Assembly: GCA_021234535.1 (NCBI GenBank)
Contig: CM037843.1
Coordinates: 3,986,820 to 4,050,819 of the forward strand
Direction of reading: 5' to 3'
DNA from: Stichopus chloronotus
Taxonomy: Eukaryota > Echinodermata > Holothuroidea > Aspidochirotida > Stichopodidae
DNA: 64,000 nucleotides
Shown: piece by piece, positions 37,685-52,179 of the stretch
How the letters are laid out: each line of letters opens with the position of its first letter
How positions within the stretch are numbered: the stretch's first letter is position 1
Made by a program: the position numbers and the translations under genes
The notes under the pieces: generated by a model
Seen by the model: only the letters and a program-made list of their open reading frames with translations
The model's database searches: none
Told to the model about the DNA's origin: nothing

Positions 37685-39240
37685 GTTTCTCAAGAAGGGT
37701 ACCCGTGACTGATCTCATACTTGGTGTGTAGGTTGGCCATACTAAGTAGATGATCCCTATTGTTTTGGGGGGTCAAAGGTCATCTGAGGTCACCAGACGT
37801 TAAAATGTGAAAATCTTGTGAACCCAATATCTACAGAAGGGTAACCTTGACTGATCTTATACTTGGTTTGTTAGTTAGCTATACTTAGTAGATGGGCCAG
37901 ATTGTTTTTGATGGAGTTCAAAGGTCATTTGAGGCCACCAGAGGTCAAAGTGTGAACACGTTGTAAACATAATATCTTCAGAAGGGTAACCTTTACTTAT
38001 CTCATACTTGGTGAGTAGATCGACCATACTGAGTAAATGATCCCCATTGTTTTTGTGGAGGTCAAAGGTCATTTGAGATTACCAGAGGTCAAACTGCAAA
38101 ACCCTAGTAAACACGATATCTCAAGAAAGATAACTTTGACTGATGTCACACTTAATGTTTGGGTTGGCCATACTAAGTAGATGATCTCCGTTGTATCTAG
38201 TGGAAGTCAAAGGTCATTTGAGGTCACTAGAGGTCAAACTACAACAAATTTGTACACACAATATCTCCAGAAGGGCAACCTTGGCAGATCTCATAATTAC
38301 TACGCCGGTTGGCCATTCTGAGTAGATGTACCTTATTGCTTTTGGTGGAGGTCAAAGGTCATCTGAGGTCAGCAGACGTCAAACTGAAAGACTTGTGAAC
38401 ACAATATCTCAAGACGCCCAACCTTGACTGATCTCATACCTATTGTGTGGATTGTTCACAGTAAGTAGTTAGTCCCTATTGTTTTTAGTGGAGGCCAAAG
38501 GTCATATGAGGTCACCATAGGTCACACTGTGAAAACATTGGAAAGGAAGACATCTAAAGAAGGATAACCTTGACTGATTTCATACTTAGTGTTTAAATTG
38601 GCCATACTGAGTAGGTCATTTGAGGTTACCGGTGGTAGAAATGTGAAAGCATTTTAAATACAATATATCAAGCAGGATATTCCTGATCGATCTCATATTT
38701 AGTGTGTGGGTTAGCCTTACTAAGAAGATGATTCTCTTGATTTTGGTGAGGTGAAAGGTCATTTGAGGTCAATGACCTTTGACCTACACCAAAACCATGT
38801 TACAAAAAGCCTTGTAAACAGTTTAACTGAAAGAAGGATAACTGTAAGTTATACTGAACTAGAATGTAGATTGTTCATATGGAGTTGATATTGGATGATT
38901 TCTATTATTTTTGGTGGAAGTTAAAGGTCATTAAGAGTTAACATAGGTCTAAGAGTCAAAATTATGTAAACTATTATCTCAAAAAGAGAAACTGTGAGAG
39001 ATCTCATATTTTGCATGTCTATTACTCATATTCAGTAAATGTGGCCTATTGTTTTTTGGTTGAGGTCAAAGGTCATAGGATGTTACCACAAGTCAAAATC
39101 TCGTAAACACTTTATATAACCCAAGGAGAGTAACTCTGAGGGATTTGATACATGTGCATTGTCCATATTGAATAGATGATTTATGTCAAATTTTGCACTT
39201 ATTGTTTTCAGAGAGGGTGAAAGGTCATTTGGGGCAAAAA
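37685..39240 (+). repeat. Eleven-unit minisatellite (~145 bp) with AGGTCA half-site arrays
   Basis: Eleven head-to-tail units. The anchor AGGTCA begins at 37777, 37922, 38066, 38211, 38356, 38499, 38613, 38756, 38925, 39070 and 39222, so the first six units are 143-145 bp apart and later ones carry indels. Each unit reads roughly AATATCTC.AGAAGGGTAAC, CTTGACTGATCTCATACTT, GGTTGGCCATACTAAGTAGA, CCCTATTGTTTTTGGTGG, then AGGTCAAAGGTCA and two further AGGTCA-like half-sites. No coding capacity. Confidence 0.93.
38059..38071 (+). promoter_or_regulatory. Perfect DR1 nuclear-receptor-type motif inside the minisatellite
   Basis: AGGTCAAAGGTCA is the consensus direct repeat with one-base spacing bound by HNF4/RXR/COUP-type receptors in animals. 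The same 13-mer occurs at 38349-38361 and 39063-39075, and a near copy at 37770-37782. Binding is not shown. Confidence 0.35.
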
Positions 39241-42200
39241 ATTGTTACCACGATGTTTCAAAAAGAGCTGATACTTGTGATGTTGGTAATTCACGTTTGT
39301 TATAATATAGCCATACTTCAAGGAATCACTAAGCCCTTTGGTTTTCTGGTTTCGCTTTTTTTCTCATGGGCCGTAAAGGATTGGCCCCCTTGGGTACCCC
39401 ACTGAAAGGAATGCACAAAATCCTCTGACGACTTACTGTCCACATCAAATCGATATGTCAACCACTTGACAGGAATATTCCTTGTGTCAAAACAAGTGCA
39501 ATTAAGAATGTGCATCGTGGATTGTATTTTGAACAAAGGTTAGTCGGGTGGGTGCAAAGTCGTTGGTAAATTTGACGACAAGACTTCAAGTAAAAAAGGG
39601 AAAGAAAACACATTTTAATTAGGAGAGAAACAAAGTAAATAACTAAAGGTAATCAATAAACATATCAAATTCTTTGACGTTTTATTTGTTCACGTTAATT
39701 AAATGGATTCTTGACAGTAGACGAGATTATTTAGAAAACTAACAAAATTTTGAGGAAGTATAGCGCAACAATAATAAAACCAGGAACTTTTTACAACTTC
39801 GATCAATCACCGTCTACTCAGATTTCAAAACAAAAAAAAAAGAAAAAAGAAAAGAAAAAAAAAATCTGAAATTACAAACTTCGAGGAAAAGAAAGAGAGG
39901 AACAACCATTGCTATAACGTATTGTAATACACTTCCCTGTATCCAATTTTCGCAAATTACGCTTCACGTAATGTATTTTGATGAGTAGCCGGTATTATTA
40001 TTTACTTTGGAACCTGGTGACACTTCCAAGTCCCAATCGGTTGAATGTAGTCTACATATATCTATGTATGATGCCTCCGATAAGGAAGCTAGATTTCTCC
40101 TCTTTAGTGGTCAGTATTTGCTACACTGTATTTTACCACTAACAAATTTTACGACAGACTGTTGCAACTTCATGATAGGGTGGCTGCGAAGAAACGGTAT
40201 TTTCTGAGGTATTGAGTTCAGTGACTACGGCAAGTATATAGGTCTTCTAAAATCTCACTCAGTACCCGACGTCGATATACACTGGTCGGGAGAGAGAAGG
40301 GGGGGGGGGGTGAACTTGTGTCAGTCGCATGGACAAAAGTAGCGCGTCGCAGGTCCAGAGGGTAGCCACAACACCATGGGTCAGTCATCTAATCGCACCA
40401 GACTATTTGAAAGATTCAGGTTACCAAAGAGGGAAAAGGAGGAAGAGGACGGAGGATGACGAATTGAAGATGAATCGAAAAGAGATGCAGAGAGAGAGAG
40501 ATTGCAGATAAGTTAAACCTCACGGATAGAGAAAGATGATCTTAAGTTATTAAACTCTGAAACGACGGACCTATACGAGGGGAATTCCCCGATGGGTTCA
40601 CGTGGTCAAGTTGAGTTCAAGCAGGATATTGCCACATGAAGTGCTGTTGTTCCTCCCATTGTTATTCCAGTATACTGCAGCAGTAATAAGCAATAAGCCC
40701 CATGTATGCACGAGACGTTGAACTGTGAACTGTGAACAGAAGAAAGCGATGAGCATATAGAAAGTTCATCCATGCCCAACGGGATTCCAAATATTACCAT
40801 TGATACGTTGCATACCGGGAGACTGAAGGAATCGTTTTAAGGGGTTCCTGGAGCTGATGTCGTTTATTTTGTGATGAGTTTGAGAGAAACCATTACATGC
40901 TAATAGTTCTAATTAGCCTCATTATTCATGTATCAATTCCTGTGTGGTCACTGAAAATGTGAGAAATTGTAGCTTTAAATTTATGAACAAGGGTTGCAGC
41001 TTTCTGGAAAAAAAAATCTATGATCACAGATTTGCAATAAGTGATTTTGGTTGTTAATAAGCCCATTGTTGCCTCAGAGAATCTTTAAATTTGACCATTT
41101 ACCATCAGCATATGAGCAATACTCAACCGGTGTGACAAGATGTCATGAACTTGTGTGAACCAACTCAATGAGAATCCCTTTAAAAGCTGGATACATCATT
41201 GATTACAACTCTGTATAATCTGTTTCTTATGATCAACATGTAATTAGTGATAAACTCGTTGCAATCAACTACATCTTCCGGTGTTCATCTTGATGATCAA
41301 TTATTCTCAACCTTTGTTGAAGTTCTTTTGTTTTAGTTATCGCTTAATTGAATGGGTGGGCAATAGGAGATGCTGGTTTTGTGTAGCAATAGCATATAGG
41401 TAAGTAGATAAAATAATTGTTAGTAATTGTTAATCGATAATTAATAATCTAAGCGAGAAACAAAATGACAGAGTGAACCCTTTTTATACCCTTTCATGTA
41501 TGTGGCAATGATGAGAAAAAAATGGGCGACCACATTTAACATTTGTATGCATTTATTGCCCAATTTGTTTTGAAATAGGACGAATGATGGTGTGAAAATT
41601 TATGGAGACATTTTTGATCATATCTAAAAAGACTAAACAAACATTGCAACAGCCTACGTAATTTTCCTCGAAGCCAGGAAGAACCATGCAGAGGTCATGT
41701 ACACTGACTGATTAGGCGTTCCGCCGAAAGAACCAAATGTGACCAGATTGTTCAAGATTTGAGTAGGTAACTTGAAGAACATGTAGCAAACTGGCTGTAG
41801 CTGCTACATACGATTTTTGATTTTACAAGAGACTGTTAGTTAAAGACGTTTTCAAGAACAAGAACATCATGATTTAACTTGTCCTATGTTCACCAATGAG
41901 CTAACTGGATAAGCTTGATAAACTTGCAATCGAGCCATTGACTCTTGGAATTGGGGGGGGGGGGCGGGGAGGGGTAGGGATGGGGTGTTGGGTTAGGGGT
42001 GGGGTGTTGGGGGTGTTAGGCGGTGGGTGAAGGAGCTGAAAGGCCGGAGAGTTTCGTAGTTCCAACAGTAGCTTGCCTTCTGTAATTTGGGAGTGTTGTA
42101 CCCAGTTAAGCGGATTAGAGGTTACCTTCATTTCCATTTACAATATGTTCTTTATAAGTTACAGCAAATGTTGAGTATTTAAGTATTTCACTCCTCCAGG

Positions 42201-43372
42201 AAAAGAAGAATGAACATATCTAAATTAGGTATTGTTTCATGAATGTATTGTACGTAAACTTACCAAATGGAATTAAATGAAACGAAAAACGTTGTCGTGA
42301 AACTGTTACACTAAATCAGCCTGCAACTCAGTGACGCGATACTATCCAAATGTACAGTACGGAAATTAGGAAGGTGCGCTGTTTAATTTGTAGGTATGTA
42401 TTCTATTTAATGGAGACCCTATTTTAGCTGCACAACATGAAGTTTATGATTAACACTAACTGGTCATCAGTGAAAATGATTTTGTGACTGTCAGGAACAA
42501 TCCCTTATGACTTGTGTGGTGAAGAGATCACAGTATTCTGTTCGAGTAGGAAGTGCTTGGCAGTCATAGTATACCGCACAGGTAAATTCCTCAACACAAT
42601 ACAGGTAAATAGTGGAAAGGTAAAGGTCCCAATGAAAGTGATCAAGTATTTTTGTTTGGTGATTTAGGTTCCTGTTTGTTCCTTTGTTTGGTAGCACGAG
42701 TGATCTTTACAACAAAATGCATTTATCGTGGAGCTCCATGGATATAACGACAGAAATATTTTGGTGGGACCGGACAGAAAACCAACAATTGAACAAAATC
42801 ATGCACGAATGACAAGATAGTTGTACAAGGAATCCCTCTCTGATATGAAGTGTAACGGTGTGGTGACCTTAAAAGTGATCGGACTTGAAGTACTTCCGGT
42901 GGTTAATATCTAACATCCAGGATTAAATTTCACAGCACACGTGAACGTGATGAGACAAAATAGAGGGGGGGGGGAGGGGGAAGGTGGTTTGTTTTCCAAG
43001 TTTACCTGACGACAACAGGAAGCAGAGGGTATCGTAGTTTTTCTAACAAGCAAAAACATAAGGGCAATGGCGGATGGGTGGACTGGAAATGGAACGTGTT
43101 CCTTGATCAAATCAGGGCGCTACCATAAAGACAACTAAAAACAAAATGAGACGAAATGCAGCGATAACGAAATGCAGCAAATTATTATAGTAATATTTTT
43201 TCCCTTCTATTCCATATTCCGGATTCAACATGTAGGCTTATATGGAAGCAATTTGTTTTAAAAAAGTCGTCTCAAGACAAATGTTAGTAGGTGAACATAC
43301 TTTTCACTTTAGACTCAGTAGGAACTACTAGAGAGAAGCATCCAGTATTACAGTATACTTTGCTAATGTCCT
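39241..43372. other. No gene recognised
   Basis: AT-rich with an A/G-rich run at 39829-39865, G runs at 40299-40310, 41953-41964 (with a GGGGTGTTGGG duplication to about 42025) and 42965-42974, a CAGTTCACAGTTCA-type duplication near 40720-40737, and a TAATTA/TAATCGATAATTA cluster at 41405-41450. Short frames have no motifs. Confidence 0.5.
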
Positions 43373-43720
43373 TTAAAAAGGAAAAAGGGCGTTTAAAACA
43401 CACTAACATGGGATGCAAAGAATTTAGTTATAATAATTGTCATTCAGTTCGGGCTCATCGGTACACATTTTCAAAAGTTTCATCTCCTCAAAATATTGTG
43501 CTTACAAGATGAATTACGGAAGATCATCAATTGAATTTTTGAAAGTTTGAGTGAACAAATTATTCTTGAGCAACGAATAAACTGAATTTCTATCTGTGAG
43601 AAACTTATTTCTTGAAAAGATGGCCTCCATCCTTCCTTAGTTTCAATAGCCCATCATTCTGTGTCTACAAATATAAGTTTTATTACTTTTTGTTTTTACT
43701 GAAACTAACGCCTGTTTTTA
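43373..43720 (+). mobile_element. MITE family B, degenerate copy
   Basis: Left end TTAAAAAGGAAAAAGGGCGTTT, interior GTTTCATCTCCTCAAAATATT and CTTATTTCTTGAAAAGATGGCC as in complete copies, but the right terminus has decayed to AACGCCTGTTTTTA without a clear TTAA. Confidence 0.85.
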
Positions 43721-45108
43721 TCCCCTACGCCATGAATAAAGACAGAAATCCAGGCACATATATTACTAAACCTGTCAAACACTTTTACATCAAGGAGGAT
43801 AAGCTATGACCTCATAAATATCAGCCCCAGGGATGAACAATGGAAATAGTGAGAATGATATTTTTTTTTTTATTACCATTGTTTTATCACTACTATGGTT
43901 TCATTTTTATTTCTTCTTGAAACTGTGAACACCCACCCTATATTCCGACCCCATGTCCCAATCACACAGTCACATATTACACACAATTTGAATGTGTGAA
44001 ACTACATGTAATGTAATGTGGCGATTGGTGTATATGTTTCATATAGCTTACACATAATTATTAGGTAAGTGAATTCCCTTCTGTATTTTCCCGAACTTTA
44101 TAATGATAATGTGATATAGTTGGCGTTAGACTTACGTTACTATTGTTTTTCGTCAGCAAAAAAAGAGAGAAAAAGATGAATAAGTAAAAAAATAAGCACT
44201 AAAGTAAGTTGAGACAACTGTACGATGAACAATTGGTAAATTTCTCCAAAAAGACACGGTTTTCGATTTGCGCTAAAATTCCAGTTGTCTAGCGATAAAG
44301 GTAATCATATATCTTTTATGCTACCAGCAAAAAGAGCCAACATATTCCATACACAATATTGATATATGCAGATTAAAGAGACCATGTTGAACTTTTGAAA
44401 GATCATTGTTATTAAGGCGGAGTTTCCTTTCAGTTTCATTTTATGGTCCTGCGTTTGTAGGGCATTTACAGTTCTGATCGGGAGTGCATGATGGGGCAGA
44501 TTTCAAACTTTTTCGTTGCGATAAGGCAAAACAAAAAAAAAAACAACTAAAAAACCCCAAAAGAACAAAAAAACGGTCTGCCCACTAGGGGTAATGTGTG
44601 TGCAACGGTAACGCACGTAACCGTACATTTACTGCAGTGTGGCAATAAGGATTCTGCGTTTGTATGTTTAAATCAGAAATGTAAAAATCAACCTTGATCT
44701 CGTTAGTATGTTCCAAGTAGAAATTAAGCCTAAAGGCTAGTTCCGATGTTGACCCCCCTTCCTTCAGCATTTCGATCTTTTATGAGAAGGTGGCCGTTTG
44801 TAAACAATCATTTGAACATAGAGCACTTTCGGTGCCCTTTGTGGATGAACATGAATGAAGTATCATGGGAAGGGGATTAAGTAACGCGTGGCATTTTCTC
44901 TCACGTATGGAGATGATTCAACGGTTAAGGAAAAAAATGCACTCGATCGCTTATGATAACAAGCAAAGCCAGTCAAAATATAGTTCTCAGATACACAATA
45001 TCATATAGGCCTACCGCATGAACCCGGCATGTTTTGCCTGCGGAAACAGTGCTTCTAACAAAATTATAACGTAATAAATCACTGCGGAAGAACTGAAGAC
45101 ATGTATGT
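43721..45108. other. No gene recognised
   Basis: AT-rich, with T run near 43861 and A runs near 44531. The 61-codon minus frame at 44585-44770 lacks motifs. Confidence 0.5.
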
Positions 45109-45208
45109 TACCCTTGCAAAAAGGGGATACATATTTTACCCTTGCAAAAAGGGATATTTTTACCCTTGCAAAAAGGGATCTATTTTACCCTTGCAAAAAG
45201 GGGATATT
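45109..45208 (+). repeat. Four-unit tandem repeat, ~25 bp
   Basis: Four copies of TTACCCTTGCAAAAAGGG(G)AT separated by short AT spacers. The repeat is itself partly palindromic: CCCTTGCAAAAAGGG can form a short hairpin. Confidence 0.93.
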
Positions 45209-45504
45209 GACTGAGGCTGAGGGTCCTTGTTAATTCAGTTTACGTCTGAAAACCATTGAACGTTATGATAAACATCCGAGACACTGATCTAAACTTACGT
45301 CACACTTCAGTATGATATGCCATACGGTATTCTTTGTAAACGTAACATTTACAACAAGGTCAATTGAAAATTTTAGATGCCCCAAGGGTTTTAGTTTGGA
45401 AGTATGTATTGTCTTCCTAAGAGATACTGATATCACTTACAGATGTGGAACGTCAGGCATTAAGTAATTAAGAGACATAAAAAGGGCTAACGAAAGAAAT
45501 AATG

Positions 45505-45685
45505 TCACTGTGCAACACTCAACGTCATCGGTTTTGCATTTTCATCAAATTTTGAGAAGCAATGTCTCAAAACGGCAATAGATATAAACACTGACAATTC
45601 CCAATGTTTCCCATTCCGGGTTCCACTCTGCAACGTCTGAAATGAGGCCAATTATTACCTAGATGCATGTCACCCGGTCTTTAAG
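45505..45685 (+). repeat. Dispersed repeat G, copy 2
   Basis: Matches 9543-9715 in order and orientation, with TGCAACACTC, GTTTTGCATTTTC, TCTCAAAACGG, AGATATAAACA and GCATGTCAC as anchors. Confidence 0.7.
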
Positions 45686-46739
45686 GTTGATATTTACTAG
45701 AATGGTGGGCAGTCTTTGGTGACTATCATACCGGTATGCAGCCAAAAATATCCACCACTTTGGAAATGAAGGTGTACATCCATGATTGTGTCGTGTATAA
45801 ATGTGTTAACATTCTGGTCCTCAAAAGGAATTCGTCAGACGTCAACTGATCGTTTTTTTTCCTTGGCAGCCCCCCCCCCCTAAAAAAAAATCTCATACAA
45901 TGCAAGGGACCAGTTCACCTCCTTACTCTTCAATAGCAAGACGATTACGTTTTTACGCAGCATTTTCACTTAAATCTCGGTCAGAGTATAAGAGGAGTGA
46001 AGGTACATCAATGTAGTATGAGCCTTTTCACCCGTCAATGATTTACAGTGAGGCCTTTAGTTATATTAGCTCAAATCCGCCGTACGCTTTGCATTAATTT
46101 TTTTTTTTTTTTTGATAGGTCTGTTCTACAAAAGATGTCCTTTCTGTTATATTGTATCATTTCATCATGAATTAATTCGATGAAAAATAAATAGAAAGAA
46201 GACCGTTCGATGTTTTTCTTCTATCATCTTATTATCGTATAGCTTTTTGTTATATCTGCTGGTTGACCGGCGTCTTGCAAGCGTATACAGTGTATTACCT
46301 TTAGCAAATACATGCCTGAGTTATCTTTTAGGTATACTTGTATAGAGATTCAGCAACGGAGTATATGAGCATATACTGTAGTCTCGTTGCACCTGTTTTG
46401 AACGTTTTTCCTGGTAGGTTTAAATTTCAAACGGCTGCCCTTGTATGTATATCACAAAGTAGACTGAAACGGACAGTCGTTTCGTTTGATATATTACCAA
46501 TAAATCAATCAAAAGGTCTGTACAATTAGCAGGTTGGTACTGCATAACGATAAAGAGCTTGGATTCTTAACGATGATTCCTAAAATTTGAGACAATTTAA
46601 AAAAAAAGAAGTCAGAATTCACGAATACAAATGGTTTCGATGATGAAGGCAAGTCTTGCTGCTAACAGTAATTAACATAAACAAAAAGAATTAGGCTATG
46701 ATAAATAGTACATGAACAATCTACCATTACACATGGCAA
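45686..46739. other. No gene recognised
   Basis: An 11-base C run at 45870-45880 and a T run near 46100. The 63-codon frame at 46338-46529 lacks motifs. Confidence 0.5.
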
Positions 46740-47060
46740 ATATTCTGACCTCTGTTGACCTCAAATGAACTTTGACCTGTACTAAAAACGATAGGGTTCC
46801 TGCATATACCAAGTAAACCATCAATCCAAACTTCCCTTCATTAAATTTTGTTTGCAAGGTTTTCACATTTTTGTCTCAGCTGACCTTACATGACCTTTAA
46901 CTTCCCCTGATACCAACAGAGTTCTTGGACTTTACATGGTACATGATACACTACTAAGTGTGACATCAGTCCAAACTTTCGTTATGTTTATTGTGTTTAT
47001 TGACCGAAATGACCTTTGACCATGGAGCTCCATACTTTGATCTACGTCAAAACCATCAGG
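46740..47060 (-). repeat. Diverged AGGTCA-minisatellite units, reverse orientation
   Basis: Three TGACCTYT-type clusters about 130-140 bp apart (GTTGACCTCAAATGAACTTT, GCTGACCTTACATGACCTTT, AATGACCTTTGACC), with intervening ACCAAGTAAA/AAACTTTCGTT segments. They match the reverse complement of the 37.7-kb array. A further single cluster is near 48265-48285. Confidence 0.6.
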
Positions 47061-48820
47061 GTTCTTCTGCTAAGGAAATGTTACGAACATCGTTGACAAC
47101 AAATTGTTATACCAGTTACGGGCGTCATTGGCCATTCATCTCAGTTGGCAACACGGTAGGTAAGAGCCTCTGATAGGGTCCAGGTGCTGCCTCTTACAGA
47201 TGCTGACGAAATGAACCTTTTTCTTTTTTTAGTCGTCATGTCAAGCTATTGATTATAGAAAGATGCAATTGCTTGGTCTTCGTTACCGCGACTCTGGAAA
47301 TAGCTCTGTGACACCATTCAGTACTATAACATTAGTAAAGGTCTGAATCCTCGGTCAAGTAGGACGTACCAGTGGTGATATCTGGAGACGTTCAATCGTA
47401 TACCTGAGAAGGAAAATGTAATTCTCGTGACACGCTGCTTTGAACCCGTAAATATCCTGTTTTTCATATCACGTTGATAGTACCTTGTGACCAGCTGCAT
47501 CTTCGTTAGCTCATTTTTATCTACTTTCTCTCTAACTGTATTTCATGTATTGTTTGTCATGCCCATAGGCAAGTGTGTGCAATGAAAAGGAGGCTTTTCT
47601 GATTAGTATAGAAAGCATGATTTTATGTGGCTTCGATTGATCATTTTAGTTCAGATCCCTAAACCCTGATGCCATAATATTTGAGTTCATCCAACAAAAG
47701 CACCACAGTATATATTTTGCAAATTTTCATCTAACGGTTTCTCCCAGTATACCCTTTCCTTCTTAAAACACCCTCTCCTTCTTAAAAATAAATAACTACC
47801 CATAAAAATGTTCTAATTCTTGGAATGATTGGAGATAACTACTTTTCTTTGGAAATTTATGATCCTTTTCTGTATAGTTGTGTATGAATTTGAAGTCGCA
47901 TTGCTACTTACGGACCACTGACAGGCTACTTTGTCTGTAGTGTGGTACGACGTACCCGTATCACCATCTGTATACCATGATGAAGACGGATTAAGTTTGC
48001 CCTTTACCAAAAGTCATACGATTTTGGTCTTGGTCACCGCAGGCACTATAATTCGGATCTTTCGTCTCTCCTCATCATGAGATGTATTGACTCCCGAAGC
48101 TTTTCATAATTTTTACTCCATCCATTGACGACAAATTCTCCCAAATCAAAGAATTATCTTTCTCTTTGTTGTAAACTTACAACTATGGGACATCTTACAG
48201 GTTCACTGTGTTCTCAATGTCTTGGGTTAGAGCAAGGTGGTCACGTGTCAACCCGTGTTGACACCTAATGACCTTTGACCTTCACCAAAACGCCATAATC
48301 TTATTGCCCCCCCCCCCCCGCCCATTCTCTCAGTACATACATCTGTGTACGATATTAGGAACACCTAGCTTCTTTTCGAGAAATAGTGGTGTGCAAGGTT
48401 GTCACAATTTTAACCTATGGGATGGTCGTATCAAATTTTACCTATTCGTGCACCAAAGTTTCTTTTACTTGATGTGACGTGCCAAAGTTAGTTAAAGGGG
48501 CACCTTGAGTTGTGTCGTGTAAAATTCACTACATTTTTGTAAACCTCTCACGTTTCGTACACACACACTCATGACAAAGGGTCAAATTACAAGGAATCTC
48601 TTGTGTCACATACTAAGGAACATTAATGATTGAATAATCCACGATTCAATATACAAAATAATATACAAAATGCACAAATACTAGTGCGGAGTGTTTTGAT
48701 CAGTTCTGATACCACAAGGGAGGGAGGGGGCATGCCCCTAATATCATATTCTGACCCCCAAATGAATTTACTTGAAAAGGAATTTAAGCTACACTGGGGT
48801 GTAGATTAAAATAAACAGAA
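47061..48820. other. No gene recognised
   Basis: A reverse AGGTCA-type cluster (AATGACCTTTGACCTTCACC) is at about 48268-48287, followed by a 13-base C run at 48307-48319. Frames at 47813-48010 and 48268-48477 are unsupported. Confidence 0.5.
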
Positions 48821-50459
<1,639 letters not shown>

Positions 50460-52179
50460 GAATGACTTGACAATTTCTTTCGAGAACACTTCGTCTGTTC
50501 CTTGCCTATTTTTAAAACTATTATATTGTGCACCATTTTGTGTCTTCCCTTCTCCCTTCGCATCTATTCGACGACAAAATACAACAAGCAACCGATTTTA
50601 GCGTTTGACAAATTTATCGTCCATGCGAATGGAAAATTGGATGATTTAGTCCTGTAAGTGGAAAGTCATGTCGAGATTGATACTAGGCTGCCTTTCCTTC
50701 GTGACACTAGTTTTCTTTTGACACCATTTAATTATCGTCCAGAAGACCGTTTCATTTATTTTTATCTCGTGGCTCTTGTCTTCCTCTTTTGTTTGTTGTT
50801 TTGTTCTTACATTATTACCTACGCTTTGGAGTCTCTTCTCCCGAGCCGCTCCGCGACAACAGCTATCAGAACCTTGTATATTACCATACGGAGAAGCCAA
50901 ATTTATCCATATATATATATATGTACACGGTAGCCTACTTCGAGACATGTACTGAAAAGATGGTCCCGTTTTTTTTTTTTTTTTTTTTGTTGGTGTATCC
51001 AATTTCATGACAGCATAATTATTTAGCTTTATAACTAGCCTACGTAGGCTTCTTGGCTTAATGGTTTGAGATTTATTGGCCCAGAGTTGTACAGAGGATT
51101 TGGTCGACCGCTTTGATTGCTAAAATGTAAAGCAGAACTGAAAAAGAAGGAAGCGAAGGTAAAATGGAGGTTCTTGAAAATTCGAAGAAAAGGAAAAAGA
51201 TGTCGAGAGTAGCTGACGGCTGCCAATGAGTAGAACTGATAATAACGAAAATAATAAAAAAATCTAACTAGAAAAATTAGTTTTGACGCTGCGGGGAAGT
51301 CTCGGCATCGAAGAGATCGCTTCCGTACCAACGACTCTTGTTATATTGCCAGCTAACGCTCTCCTTCATGGCAATTTATTTTTGAGCCATGAGTTGAGAT
51401 AATGGAGTCGACCCGGGTGGTAAGGCAGTTGACTTCTCCGAAACATCTTTCATAGGAGGACAAATTTTTTTAACTCTGTTTCTCTGTAACGAATTTTTTT
51501 TTTTAGAGTGCCACGGTTTGTAAATATGTGTACGTGTGTGCGTGAGAATAGGCGAAATTGTTTGAGAATGGGCGAGGGTGTTTGGTCGAGAACCATTAGG
51601 AACAGGCGATCTTAGGTCGAGCAATTTCAAAGTGTCATACCTTGACGTCACACTTTGATGACACAACCGCGGCAACTTGAGTTGTGATAACACTTCCATC
51701 AATTGAAATAGTTTTATCGTTGTGCTACAAATTTCTCTGGTTCAGAGTCGATAGAGAGAGGCAGCTTTGTTCGAAAGAAATTAAGTGTAAGAGGTCGAGA
51801 GAGAAAAATGTTGGTATTTGGTAACATTTTTTCAGTGAATGTGTTGCCTTTTTATGTTCGTGAATATCGTTTTGCGTATTCATTCTTGATGTTGTAAACA
51901 TTACATTTACTTACAGGTTAACAGTGTATCTGCTTATTTCGAAAAAGATATGCATATATACTTATTGATATAACCATAACTGACAGGTTATAGGAATTTG
52001 ATGGCAATTTGAAGAAGTACCCTTATTGTCTAAGTTCCTTTACCAATAGATGCATGTTGTCATGTTTCTTTTCTCCCTTTCTTTCTTTTTCTACATGATT
52101 AATGTTGCATAACATTTTGTTGCTATTTATAGGGACTGCTGTATTGTCGTGGGTTTTCATAGCTGTACGTCCCCTCGTC
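50460..52179. other. No gene recognised
   Basis: Contains a T run at 50970-50988, a short (TA)n near 50911, and a CRE octamer at 51643-51650. Frames at 50646-51010, 51035-51331 and 51376-51702 overlap on both strands and show no motif. Confidence 0.5.

Noticed and set aside
37685..39240. Possible protein-coding repeat gene
   Set aside because: Units have stops in all frames and indels that are not multiples of three.
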